Positions 26,601 through 34,157 of a stretch of DNA of 64,000 nt are shown here, in pieces. The translations under genes and the position numbers were made by a program. The first letter of the stretch is position 1, and the number at the start of each line of letters is the position of its first letter. The DNA lies in NCBI GenBank assembly GCA_022360175.1, contig JAKSDI010000244.1:1-64000 (forward strand), in the 5' to 3' direction. A model generated the notes under the pieces. The model ran no database searches and was not told the DNA's origin. It saw only the letters and a list, made by a program, of their open reading frames with translations. The stretch comes from Chitinophagales bacterium. Lineage in GTDB: Bacteria; Bacteroidota; Bacteroidia; Chitinophagales; Saprospiraceae.

Positions 26601-29568
26601 CGGTGTTATTGTCGAGGTCAGTAACCGTTAGCGTGACCGTATTGGGGCCTAAATTACTACAATCAAATGTGGTTTTGTCCAAAGTAGGGATTACGGTACC
26701 ACAATTATCTACTGAATGATTATCAATATCTTCCGGAGCAACGGAAACTTCATCTGTGTCTTCCATCTCTATGGTTTGGTCTTCGCATATGGCTACCGGG
26801 GCAACATCATCGTTAACGGTTACTTTAAAAGAACAATTATCACTAAGGCCCGTAGGGCCTGTTATGGTGTAAGCTGTTATAGTTTCCCCTGGTGGAAAAT
26901 AGCCACTGGGCAAACCTGCGGTTCGTGTGAGTGTTGCCGAACCACAAATATCAGTAGTGGTTAGGGCATAATCTACATAGCCTGCACATCCATCTGTTTC
27001 TGTACTGACCACAATATCATCCGGACAAGTCACAGTCGGTCCTGCTGAAGGATGTACGGTTACATTAAATGAACAACTAGCACTATTTCCTCCCAGATCG
27101 GTTGCAGTAAAGGTTACGGGTGTAATACCTTCCGAAAAAGTACTACCGGGATCAATACTGTATGAAATAGATGTTTTGTGTTTTGCCTGGAGCACAATAG
27201 CGCCATGGGCTCCCCATGTAGCACTGATTTGTAGTGTCTCAATGGCTCCTGAGGCTGCTTTATATCCTCCCCAGTTGCGAGTTCCTCCAATGTTAAAGCT
27301 CTGATCAAATATTTCTGTTTGACCACTTTGAGGCGTTACTGCTGCACTAGCTTTATGCATCATACCTTCATAAATCATATCTTTTTCACGAGTAATTACC
27401 GTAACTACTTTTTTATTCTTAACACTGTATGTATCTCCTATTGGGTTGTCCTGATCCACATTTTCAAAGGTGATGAATTGAGTATTCTTAGGTGACCCGC
27501 CTCCTGAAACCTGATAAGTCGCATCAGTAATTTCATCTCCTGACCCTAAAGTCAGGTACCAAATATCAAGCGTTCCTGAAGTACTCGCATTCTGTGCGAT
27601 TACTTGTGTCATAGCCATCCCATTAAAGGTGATTCCGTTCACTGTGCCGAAGTGAGATACCTGGGCAATTATTATACGATCATCTCCTGCCGGAACGACA
27701 GTAGAGTTGCCCGTATAATTGACTGCAACTACTTCTGAGTCGCATTCATCACTAACAGAAGCGATGAAATTTACGGCGGCCTGACACTTATTATTGGTTA
27801 AGGTTTCTGTGACATCATCGGGGCAGGAAACCACTGGTGTGGATTGATCCGAGATAATCACGGTTTGTTCCTGGGTACTGCTATTGCCTCTGGTATCGGT
27901 ATAAGTCCAGGTAATCGTATAGGTACCAGGAATTGAATAATAAAGTGGATCATCAGTTGTTCCGGTGATGGTACCATCACATACATCAGTAGCAGTAGGT
28001 GTGCTAGTAACTTCTATGGAGCAAGGATCTGTCAAGGTAGATAAGCTAGACACGTCTGGTGCTGGTGCCATTGCATCTCGAACTACCACATTTGCCGTAC
28101 AGGTAGAGGAATTGCCGGAGTCATCTGTTACAGTGAGGGTGACTTCATTGTCACCTCCTATTTGGCTACAGGAAAAACTGCTAGGAGATACCGACATAGA
28201 TGCAATACCACAATTATCAGATGATCCATTATCAATATCATCTTCAAGCCCTACTATTAGTTGCGGATCATTTTGCAATGAAACGACGGCATCCTTGCAT
28301 CGTGCAACAGGAGCTCTTGTATCTTGCCATGTTACTATATAGTCTTCAATTATATCTACTACATTAGCCTGGTCACCTATAGTCTGGTACAGGTAAAAAG
28401 TAAAAGCACCATCAAATGGAATTATAAATTCTCCTGTATTGTTCTCTTCATTTACACCAGACCCGAAAATACCGTAAGAGAGGCCGGAACAACCGCCTGG
28501 GACAGTGGTATGTACTTTTAATATTCCGTCAGAAAAAGGTACACCGCAAAAACCTTGTACTTCCTCTATCCATGCGATCTCTGGTGCACAAATATCTTTA
28601 AACTGGTAAATCACCTGGCCATTTTCTCTCTCAGAGTCAACAGTACCCGCTTCTTTGTCTGCTAAATAAATATAGTTTGAATTAAGGTAGCTACCGCCAC
28701 CGCCGCCATTATCGACCTTTCCTCCGCCACCGCCGCCAGAATAGCCACCGCCACCGCCGCCGCCACTTCCACCGCCGCCACGGCCACCACCACCAAAACC
28801 GTAACCTCCTCTCTTACCATTATAGCCACCACCGCCGCCAGCATCATATCCTGCTCCTCCTCCGGCCGAACCACCATTGGAACCAGCGCCATATGCACCG
28901 CCGCCACCACCGCTGTCATTATATTGCCCTGCTTCACCAGTACCTCCTCCTTCTCCATCCGAACCACCTGAGCCACTATCAACCCCGGCACCACCGCTAC
29001 CACTAGTTCCTATATTGGCATTTCCTCCATTTTGACTATCTACACAGCCTCCAAAAACATTGCCCTGATAAGCACCACCACCACCGCCAGCGACAGCAAG
29101 GAGAATCCAGTCTTCATTATCATCTTCACGATATAAGACCGCAGTACCACCACCACCGCCACCAGCACCACCAGAAGTACCACCTGAGCTATAACTTTCA
29201 CCATGCTTACCCACAACAAAACGGATATCACCTCCCCGCTTTAGTTGGCCAGTCTCATCTCCAATCAGGAAGGTTGCTGATATAGTAGCCCCCCCTCCAC
29301 CATCAGATTCGCAGTTGTCACCAGCTTTGGCAGAACCTCCATCTGCACCTCTGAGGATAAATGAGATGGCATTCTGGGAAGTGGAAAGAGGTATAGAATA
29401 GGTTTGGGCGGTACCACTGGATACTTCATCATCGTCTCCTTCACAACAATTGTCTACATTGATCACTTCTGCATCACCACTGGCATCCAGATTTTGAGCA
29501 TGAGTATTTGTATTGGCGAGCATTAGGCCCGCTAGTATGAAGATCGTTTTTAACAATAGATTTTTCAT
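23608..29568 (-). CDS. Giant T9SS-exported glycine-rich/HYR-repeat protein with inserted domain
   Basis: 1986 residues from ATG 29568; the signal peptide ends near NTHAQ (about 25). A glycine-rich domain spans about 50-330 (ISFILRGADGG, GGDIRFVVG, GGGGGGTAVLYR, AVAGGGGGAYQG, many GGGGGYSGG blocks). About 13 HYR or HYR-like modules follow. The third HYR module is split by an insert of roughly 190 residues with GITFNGMAMTQV, LDIWYLTLGSGDEI and FENVDQDNPIG, matching a widespread bacterial beta-sandwich module (recognised from pattern, no named function). Then come the DUF1349-like domain (GYGGLMIRE, RQGDWIFSYY), a polar linker and a T9SS tail starting INLYPNPNQGQF. 51773-57016 shares this plan, including the insert. 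It is downstream of HTCS 30477-33755 and a gene remnant. The surface-adhesin function is inferred. Confidence 0.92.
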   Translation of the reverse strand: MKNLLLKTIFILAGLMLANTNTHAQNLDASGDAEVINVDNCCEGDDDEVSSGTAQTYSIPLSTSQNAISFILRGADGGSAKAGDNCESDGGGGATISATFLIGDETGQLKRGGDIRFVVGKHGESYSSGGTSGGAGGGGGGTAVLYREDDNEDWILLAVAGGGGGAYQGNVFGGCVDSQNGGNANIGTSGSGGAGVDSGSGGSDGEGGGTGEAGQYNDSGGGGGAYGAGSNGGSAGGGAGYDAGGGGGYNGKRGGYGFGGGGRGGGGSGGGGGGGYSGGGGGGKVDNGGGGGSYLNSNYIYLADKEAGTVDSERENGQVIYQFKDICAPEIAWIEEVQGFCGVPFSDGILKVHTTVPGGCSGLSYGIFGSGVNEENNTGEFIIPFDGAFTFYLYQTIGDQANVVDIIEDYIVTWQDTRAPVARCKDAVVSLQNDPQLIVGLEDDIDNGSSDNCGIASMSVSPSSFSCSQIGGDNEVTLTVTDDSGNSSTCTANVVVRDAMAPAPDVSSLSTLTDPCSIEVTSTPTATDVCDGTITGTTDDPLYYSIPGTYTITWTYTDTRGNSSTQEQTVIISDQSTPVVSCPDDVTETLTNNKCQAAVNFIASVSDECDSEVVAVNYTGNSTVVPAGDDRIIIAQVSHFGTVNGITFNGMAMTQVIAQNASTSGTLDIWYLTLGSGDEITDATYQVSGGGSPKNTQFITFENVDQDNPIGDTYSVKNKKVVTVITREKDMIYEGMMHKASAAVTPQSGQTEIFDQSFNIGGTRNWGGYKAASGAIETLQISATWGAHGAIVLQAKHKTSISYSIDPGSTFSEGITPVTFTATDLGGNSASCSFNVTVHPSAGPTVTCPDDIVVSTETDGCAGYVDYALTTTDICGSATLTRTAGLPSGYFPPGETITAYTITGPTGLSDNCSFKVTVNDDVAPVAICEDQTIEMEDTDEVSVAPEDIDNHSVDNCGTVIPTLDKTTFDCSNLGPNTVTLTVTDLDNNTATCTATVTIVDDTDPEAYCQNHTAYLDGNGEANVSASDIDNNSSDHCGIASLSLSKTLFDCDDVGDHTVTLTVTDESGNTSACQATVTVAADNIAPEVYCKDHTAQLDADGNATISTSNIDDGSFDACGTVGLSLSQYTFDCDDVGDHTITLTVTDGSSNSNSCQATLTVEDNIAPIASCQNFTIDLENTGDVDIVPGDIDNGSSDNCAGSIISLDKTTFDCDNVGTNTVVLTITDASGNASSCTATVTINDVTAPQANCQNHTVQLDANGEAVISTADIDDASFDHCGITSMSLDNTTYDCGDIGAHTVNMTVTDNNSNSSTCTATVTVTDDTAPSISCTNTTVYLDEDGQYTFTGSDLATSNDNCGTVNYSMSPATVDCWDLFSDKTVTVTANDGNGNSSTCQAIVAVVDDIDPVLICETNATVALGNLGTVSVSGSIFTIDYTDNCSQGFNVTMAPHLFSCEDIGDNTVTVTVSPTTQIYGNPVSCTATLTIIDDIAPTAYCHDITVELDNNGMASITADDIDGAFTPTSAQYSEDNCDLTLALNQSSFDCSDIGTSTVTLTATDGSGNSSSCQATVTVEDNTAPTALCNDVTVYLDGDGNGTLSAAEVNNNSYDNCGVATTAINQIQFSCNDLGTKNVILTVTDVNANSSSCTSNITVEVSGALENGWSSTDIGQVTVGNDYWYDPCDYPPTYYVTGSGNNAVNMLSDNVAFTSYALCGDASITAKIESIDPNGYGGLMIRETTDAGSKQVSVFSNMTNTLRHETRYLANANKVVQSFFKPSPIWLKLQRQGDWIFSYYSFDGSNFQYIHGVYVPMQSCVEIGMASFTYLPNAQTESVFSNVSISDSNGSFGEEDSTIETKPSKLSSTTLNLPSEAAKDEVDLNTLPNKADKRSWDNTARTWPIEGIPLNHYTPTPINLYPNPNQGQFTLQLDKPLKETRLLNIYNSFGQLATSRILPAEQHNVLLDIQGFPQGTYWLEIEGEHQKHKIIVAR

Positions 29569-29575
29569 TTGTATA

Positions 29576-29586
29576 AGGTTTTACCG
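29576..29586 (-). promoter_or_regulatory. Leader motif (G)GTAAAACCTT before ATG of 23608-29568
   Basis: Plus strand AAGGTTTTACC; on the minus strand GGTAAAACCTT ends 7 bases before the ATG (counting from CCT). The same motif at nearly the same place precedes genes at 30095, 51246, 57016 and 61475. No clear 21-bp-phased repeat was found upstream of this gene. Confidence 0.6.
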
Positions 29587-29671
29587 TTTGAGGTGATTTA
29601 AATATGATAGGATGTCCCCTAGAGGCAATTGTATTTAGCTGGAACTTCAAAACAGATAGGTTTTCAAAATA

Positions 29672-29692
29672 CCATCCACCTGAGGCGGATGG
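29672..29692 (-). terminator. CCATCCGCC-type palindromic hairpin after the remnant gene
   Basis: Plus-strand CCATCCACCTGAGGCGGATGG forms a 9-bp stem; the minus strand continues TATTTTG. One of four related palindromes (also 48943, 51420, 57260) found past the stops of secreted-protein genes. Confidence 0.6.
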
Positions 29693-29727
29693 CGCATGAA
29701 GTAAGCTTCCCTAATGAAATAAGGGAA

Positions 29728-29738
29728 AAGTAAAACCT
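29728..29738. repeat. Inverse copy of the leader motif past the stop of the remnant gene
   Basis: AAGTAAAACCT on the plus strand, opposite in orientation to AAGGTTTTACT at 30102-30112. The two copies enclose the 29744-30095 remnant. It follows a small hairpin TTCCC...GGGAA at 29708-29726. Confidence 0.6.
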
Positions 29739-29743
29739 AATAG

Positions 29744-30095
29744 TTATTGAGTTATGACCATGATTTCAACTATAGGTATATTGGATTGCTGTGTAAAATG
29801 AACCATATAGTTTCCTGCAGGCACATTGTCCAGTTTGCACTCCAGGTTTTCTGATCTTATTGGAATAGATTGTTCATAGACTACCTGGCCAAAAGGGTTG
29901 AATATTTTTATCATCATCGTTTTCCAACCAATATCCATCTGTAAGTAGGTCTATTTCACCATCCTGATTGATATCTGCGGATAATAATGAATAGGCACCA
30001 TTGGGCCATACGGTTTGTGAAAAATAGCTGGGTTGAACTAATGCTTTTGTGAAAAAACCAACAAGGAATAGGATTAGAATCAGCTGTTTGTTCAT
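29744..30095 (-). pseudogene. Deletion remnant of an FG-GAP / T9SS secreted protein
   Basis: The 5' part (30095 to about 29905) encodes a signal peptide and the start of an FG-GAP domain: YFSQTVWPNGAYSLLSADIN, then QDGEIDLL and YWLEND. This matches the N-terminus of 57315-61475 (SYYSKQVHTGG..., ADINQDGEIDII, FWLENDGNENF). The 3' part, in another frame, encodes a T9SS sorting domain (IKIFNPFGQVVYEQ, NVPAGNYMVHF) ending at 29744. The two frames overlap at 29874-29938, so the reading frame shifts at the join and the 5' frame stops at 29874. The simplest reading is an internal deletion that removed the body of a roughly 4-kb gene and left both ends, with leader motif and 3' hairpins intact. It sits between HTCS 30477-33755 and adhesin 23608-29568. 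Confidence 0.85.
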
Positions 30096-30101
30096 TAGTT
30101 T

Positions 30102-30112
30102 AAGGTTTTACT
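30102..30112 (-). promoter_or_regulatory. Leader motif AGTAAAACCTT before the remnant gene
   Basis: Plus strand AAGGTTTTACT; on the minus strand AGTAAAACCTT ends 7 bases (from CCT) before the ATG at 30095, the same spacing as at 29568 and 51246. Confidence 0.6.
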
Positions 30113-30165
30113 TTTTGATATACATACATTACAAAAGCAGAGGGAAGTTAAAATCCACCCCCTAA

Positions 30166-30305
30166 CCCCCGCCGGCGGGGGAAATGTTTTCTTTGAGGCA
30201 CAAACCCTGAATTGGAGAAGATTAAAAAGAAAAACACTTTTGTTCTGTATATAAAATTTTGACATAGTATTCCAGGGTAAGCATTAGCTTGCCGATCTGC
30301 TTACC
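30166..30305. repeat. Intergenic palindromes in the gap before the remnant gene
   Basis: The 381-base gap 30096-30476 has no gene. It contains a perfect 16-bp palindrome CCCCCGCCGGCGGGGG at 30166-30181, unusually GC-rich for this AT-rich region, and a hairpin with arms GGTAAGC / GCTTACC at 30276-30282 and 30299-30305. The rest holds nothing I recognise. A promoter for the remnant gene must once have been here, but no 21-bp-phased repeat is evident. Confidence 0.5.
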
Positions 30306-30476
30306 AATAAAAAATTGATGCTTATTTTTTCTGGATAGTACAAAGATGGGGGCGAACAAGGAAGAGGGCTTTCATTGATGTGCCAAAAGTTTTAAACCGT
30401 GTTCCAAAGTTCAAAGAGAGTTATACTCAAGTTGCATTATTAGCTAGGGAGGGGCGTGTAAAGTGCTCTTAATTAG

Positions 30477-33400
30477 TTATTTGCGTGTTGCACTGGGTGA
30501 GATGCCAAATTCTTCCTGAAAAGCTCGGGAAAAATAACTAAGCGATGTGAAACCTACATCAAAAGCAACATCAGAAACAGAAAGATCACCCTGGGCAAGT
30601 AATTCTTTACCTTTTTGTAAGCGATATGAACGGATGAGAATGGTAGCTGGTTTTCCGGTAAGTGCTTTTAGTTTTCTGAACACCTGCGAGCGGCTCATGC
30701 CAAGTGCTCGACAGATTTGGTTCATATCCAGGTCAGGATTAGAAAGCTCTTTTTCGATAAGGGCATAAAATTTTTGCAGAAAAGGATTTTCAGGAGTAGC
30801 ATTACTTACTATCTCCTCCTTGTTATAAAATGTTTTAGCATAGTGATCCTGTAATTTTTTGCGAAGCTCGAGCAATTTTTCAAGGCGAAGCAGTAATTCT
30901 GCCTCATTAAAAGGTTTAGTCAGATAAGCGTCTACGCCTTTACGTAGCCCACTCATCAGGGATGCTTCATCCGCTTTGGCGGTAAGCAAAATAATAGGGA
31001 TATGACTGGTGCGTTCATCTGCTTTAAGGGTATCACAAACCTCAAAGCCATCTTTTATGGGCATCATCACATCACATATTATGATGTCTGGTATGATTTC
31101 TATAGCTTTTTGAATACCCGATTGACCGTTATTTGCCAATATGAGCTGATATTCAGGCTCCAGGCAAGCGATTAAATATTGCTGGACATCGGGATTATCT
31201 TCTATAATAAGCAGTTGGGGCTTATCAAGAGAAGGGTCAAATGCAGGCAATACCAGTTCTGGGTTTTCTAATCCTTTTTTTGCGATTCCTTTTTCCGTTG
31301 CTTGTGCATCAGCAATTATTTCAAAATGATCATCTGCCTGAACGTTGGCCTTTTTTATTATGGGTAAGTTTACGATAAAAACACTTCCCTTCCTTGTACC
31401 ACTTTCCACTTGGATTTTTCCTCCCAATAGCTTAACCAATTCCTGAGTTAGTGCCAGCCCTATACCTGTGCCTTCTCCTTTTCGGGTGGTAGAATCATCA
31501 ATCTGATAGAAGCGATTAAATATTTTTGATAGGCTGGCTTTGGGAATTCCAACGCCTGTATCCTGTACTTTAAATTGAAGTGTTGATTGTTCGTTAAGTA
31601 TTTTTTGATCAACAAAAAAGTAGATATCACCACCAGCAGGAGTAAATTTAATAGAATTGGATAGCAGGTTAGAAACTATCCTGAGCGTTTTATCTGCGTC
31701 GTAATCCATAAATATCTCCTCACGTTCAGCAAGAAAGTGGATTTGCAAATCTTTATTAGCGGCCAATGACTCGTAAGAACTGATGATATAATGTAAATAT
31801 TTTACTACATCACCATGAACCATATTGACTTTCATTTCATTGGATTCAAGCTTTCTCAAATCCAGTATCTGGTTCACTAGATTTAGAAGCCCGTAGGCAT
31901 TCTCTTTGATCATTTTGGTTCCTTTATCCAGCCATAAATCTGGTTTTGTATGAACTTTATCAAGCATTCCAATAATGATGGTAAGCGGGGTACGGAACTC
32001 GTGAGATATATTAGTGAAAAAATGAGATTTGGCTTTGTCGAGTACTTCCAGCTTTTCTTTTTGCTTAATGATCTGTGCATTGAGTTTACTCAATTCGACA
32101 TTAGCCTTTTGTTTTGAACGGAAGTAAAAAAGGCCTATTAGCAGAGCGAAGCCAGCTAAAGCTAATGCCGTCCATAATCTTCGCTGGATATTGGCTTGTT
32201 CGCGCCGTTCCTTTTCCTGAGCAAAAGCCAGCTCCTGTTTTTCTTGTTCAAATTCAAAGTTGGCTTGCATGCGGGCAATAGACCTGGTATTTTTTTCATT
32301 GTACAATGAGTCTTGTAAACCAGTAGAAATTTCTAAAAACTGCAAAGAACGAATATGATTATTGCGTGATTTGTATATTCGATATAAGCCCTTAGCTGCA
32401 TTCATCTCATTTTCCTTTAACCCACCTTGCTGCGCTAAATTGTAAGCATTTGTATAATAAGTTAAGGCTTGTTCTTTATCATTAAGCACTTCATATATTT
32501 TCCCCAATCCATACAAGCTTTTGGTTTTAATGAATATGCTATTAAGATCTTGTGATAATGCTTCTGCTTCTTTGTAATTCAATAGTGCTGCATCATAATT
32601 GGAAAGCATTTCATAAGCCTGCCCTATATTCCAGTATAAATCTCCTGTTATGAATTGGCCTGTCTCTTTCTTTAATTTTTCCGTTTCAATAAAAACATTG
32701 AGCGCTTCTTTATAAGATTTTTGTAGGAGTAACGCGCGCCCCTTTTTAAATAATAAATCTGGGTTGGGAGCCTCGCCATTTACATTGGTCCATGCACTCA
32801 TTGCTTTTTCCCAATAGAGTTGAGCATTTTCGTAATCTTCTATCGTCATGTAGACTTCCCCCAGGTAATCAAGGCTAATGATAATATGTTCATGATGCTT
32901 TGAGCCTTCCACAGCCTGGAATGAATGGTGTAGGTTTTCAAGCGCTTCTGGGTACTTTCCATTAAAAAAATAAGTGGCACCGATGTTTCTGTAAGTGTGA
33001 GAGATACCAGCACTATCTTTCAGTTCTCTCATTATCTCCTGGGAAAGGAGGTAATATTCAATGGCTTCATTTAGGCTGTTGGCACGAGAGTAATTATTGG
33101 CAATATTGGTATAAATTTCTGCAACTAAGCGGGTATTCCCCAGTTCTTTTTCTATGCCTAATGCAATGTTTACATAAAAATTAGAAGTATCAAATTCAGA
33201 CAAAAAAGAATAGACTCTGCCCAATGCATTTGCAGTCCTGCTCTCAAGCCTTTTATCATCGATTGTCCTGGCAATAACTAAAGCTTCTTTTAAAAGCTTT
33301 AGCCCTTCTTGAGACTCATTTTTTTGACTATATACATATCCTAATTCGATCAGGCATTCAACCACATTTGACTGGTCGTTATTGGATTCTGATATATGTT

Positions 33401-33755
33401 TTGCCGCATCAAAGCTCACCAACGCACTATCGAGTTGTTGTCGTTTATTATAGATTCTCCCTCTTGTAATGAGCACTGCTGTTTTTAGAGAAGCATTATT
33501 AGTATTCATTACATCTGGATAAATCTCATCTAGGATTAGAAAGGCGCTATCTGAGTTTTCATCCAACATGTAAAGCGCGAACTGATTGATGGCTTCGAAA
33601 CGGGATTCATCGTCTTGGGCTTTGTCGATTATGCCTTTTAATGAGTCAACTGCATTACTTTGAGCACTCAGCAAGGTCGTATAACCAATCAATAGGATGA
33701 TAATGTACAAGACACATCGAATAGCCATAACCATTTTCGAAACAGCAGGATTCAT
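30477..33755 (-). CDS. Hybrid two-component system regulator, TPR-sensor type
   Basis: 1092 residues from ATG 33755, chosen over an upstream non-ATG extension to 33812. This start aligns residue-for-residue with paralogue 20136-23417, and both share a GAAACC(g/a)TT leader just before the ATG. The signal peptide ends near LLSAQ (about 32). TPR-like helices fill about 35-470, then a coiled coil, a membrane segment (about 527-545), SHEFRTP (His585), HATPase motifs DTGVGIP and GTGIGLALTQ, a receiver with Asp near 895 (CDVMMPIKDGFEV) and LTKPF, and a C-terminal AraC-type HTH. The downstream genes are the remnant 29744-30095 and adhesin 23608-29568, the likely regulated genes. Confidence 0.92.
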   Translation of the reverse strand: MNPAVSKMVMAIRCVLYIIILLIGYTTLLSAQSNAVDSLKGIIDKAQDDESRFEAINQFALYMLDENSDSAFLILDEIYPDVMNTNNASLKTAVLITRGRIYNKRQQLDSALVSFDAAKHISESNNDQSNVVECLIELGYVYSQKNESQEGLKLLKEALVIARTIDDKRLESRTANALGRVYSFLSEFDTSNFYVNIALGIEKELGNTRLVAEIYTNIANNYSRANSLNEAIEYYLLSQEIMRELKDSAGISHTYRNIGATYFFNGKYPEALENLHHSFQAVEGSKHHEHIIISLDYLGEVYMTIEDYENAQLYWEKAMSAWTNVNGEAPNPDLLFKKGRALLLQKSYKEALNVFIETEKLKKETGQFITGDLYWNIGQAYEMLSNYDAALLNYKEAEALSQDLNSIFIKTKSLYGLGKIYEVLNDKEQALTYYTNAYNLAQQGGLKENEMNAAKGLYRIYKSRNNHIRSLQFLEISTGLQDSLYNEKNTRSIARMQANFEFEQEKQELAFAQEKERREQANIQRRLWTALALAGFALLIGLFYFRSKQKANVELSKLNAQIIKQKEKLEVLDKAKSHFFTNISHEFRTPLTIIIGMLDKVHTKPDLWLDKGTKMIKENAYGLLNLVNQILDLRKLESNEMKVNMVHGDVVKYLHYIISSYESLAANKDLQIHFLAEREEIFMDYDADKTLRIVSNLLSNSIKFTPAGGDIYFFVDQKILNEQSTLQFKVQDTGVGIPKASLSKIFNRFYQIDDSTTRKGEGTGIGLALTQELVKLLGGKIQVESGTRKGSVFIVNLPIIKKANVQADDHFEIIADAQATEKGIAKKGLENPELVLPAFDPSLDKPQLLIIEDNPDVQQYLIACLEPEYQLILANNGQSGIQKAIEIIPDIIICDVMMPIKDGFEVCDTLKADERTSHIPIILLTAKADEASLMSGLRKGVDAYLTKPFNEAELLLRLEKLLELRKKLQDHYAKTFYNKEEIVSNATPENPFLQKFYALIEKELSNPDLDMNQICRALGMSRSQVFRKLKALTGKPATILIRSYRLQKGKELLAQGDLSVSDVAFDVGFTSLSYFSRAFQEEFGISPSATRK

Positions 33756-33841
33756 AACGGTTTCTTTAGAACAGGTTTTCATTCGTAAAGATATATCCAA
33801 AAACGGAATCAATAGGTATACACTTTATCAGAAATAAAAAA

Positions 33842-33875
33842 GCGCCATCCGTAAGTATACTTATACGGATGACGC
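33842..33875 (-). terminator. Rho-independent terminator, minus strand
   Basis: Long stem GCGCCATCCGTA...TACGGATGACGC (one mismatch) at 33842-33875, followed on the minus strand by TTTTTTA. It ends transcription from the 34158-37577 gene about 280 bases past its stop, before the HTCS promoter region. Confidence 0.85.
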
Positions 33876-34004
33876 ATTTACATATCAATTTCTAAAAAAA
33901 TAAAAAACACCAATTGCTTGGTTGATAAAGCCATAGAATATGAGATGGGAGTGGTTTGAATTTTTATTATTAAAAGACTAAAAAACAGAACATTAAATTG
34001 TCTT

Positions 34005-34145
34005 TTTAGTACCTTAATATTTACTCCTCCCCCGGCTTTCAGCCGACCCCTCCAATCGTAAGACCCGTCTGGGAGGGGTATAAGTGCTGTGCTCCCTCGG
34101 GGGAGCTGCCTGCAGGGCTGAGGGGGGTCTTCTAGAAGTTTAAAT
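34005..34145. repeat. Intergenic repeat, copy 2 (about 140 bp, GC-rich hairpins)
   Basis: Second copy of the element at 8341-8480, ending 13 bases before the stop of 34158-37577. A strong hairpin GCTCCC(tcgg)GGGAGC and a CCCCTCC...GGAGGGG pairing are visible. Differences between the copies partly preserve pairing, which suggests the folded form matters. Confidence 0.8.
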
Positions 34146-34157
34146 CATTCCATACTC

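Noticed and set aside
29588..29727. A 21-bp-phased operator for gene 23608-29568
   Set aside because: Base-by-base comparison at a 21-bp offset gives only a five-base partial match, no better than chance.
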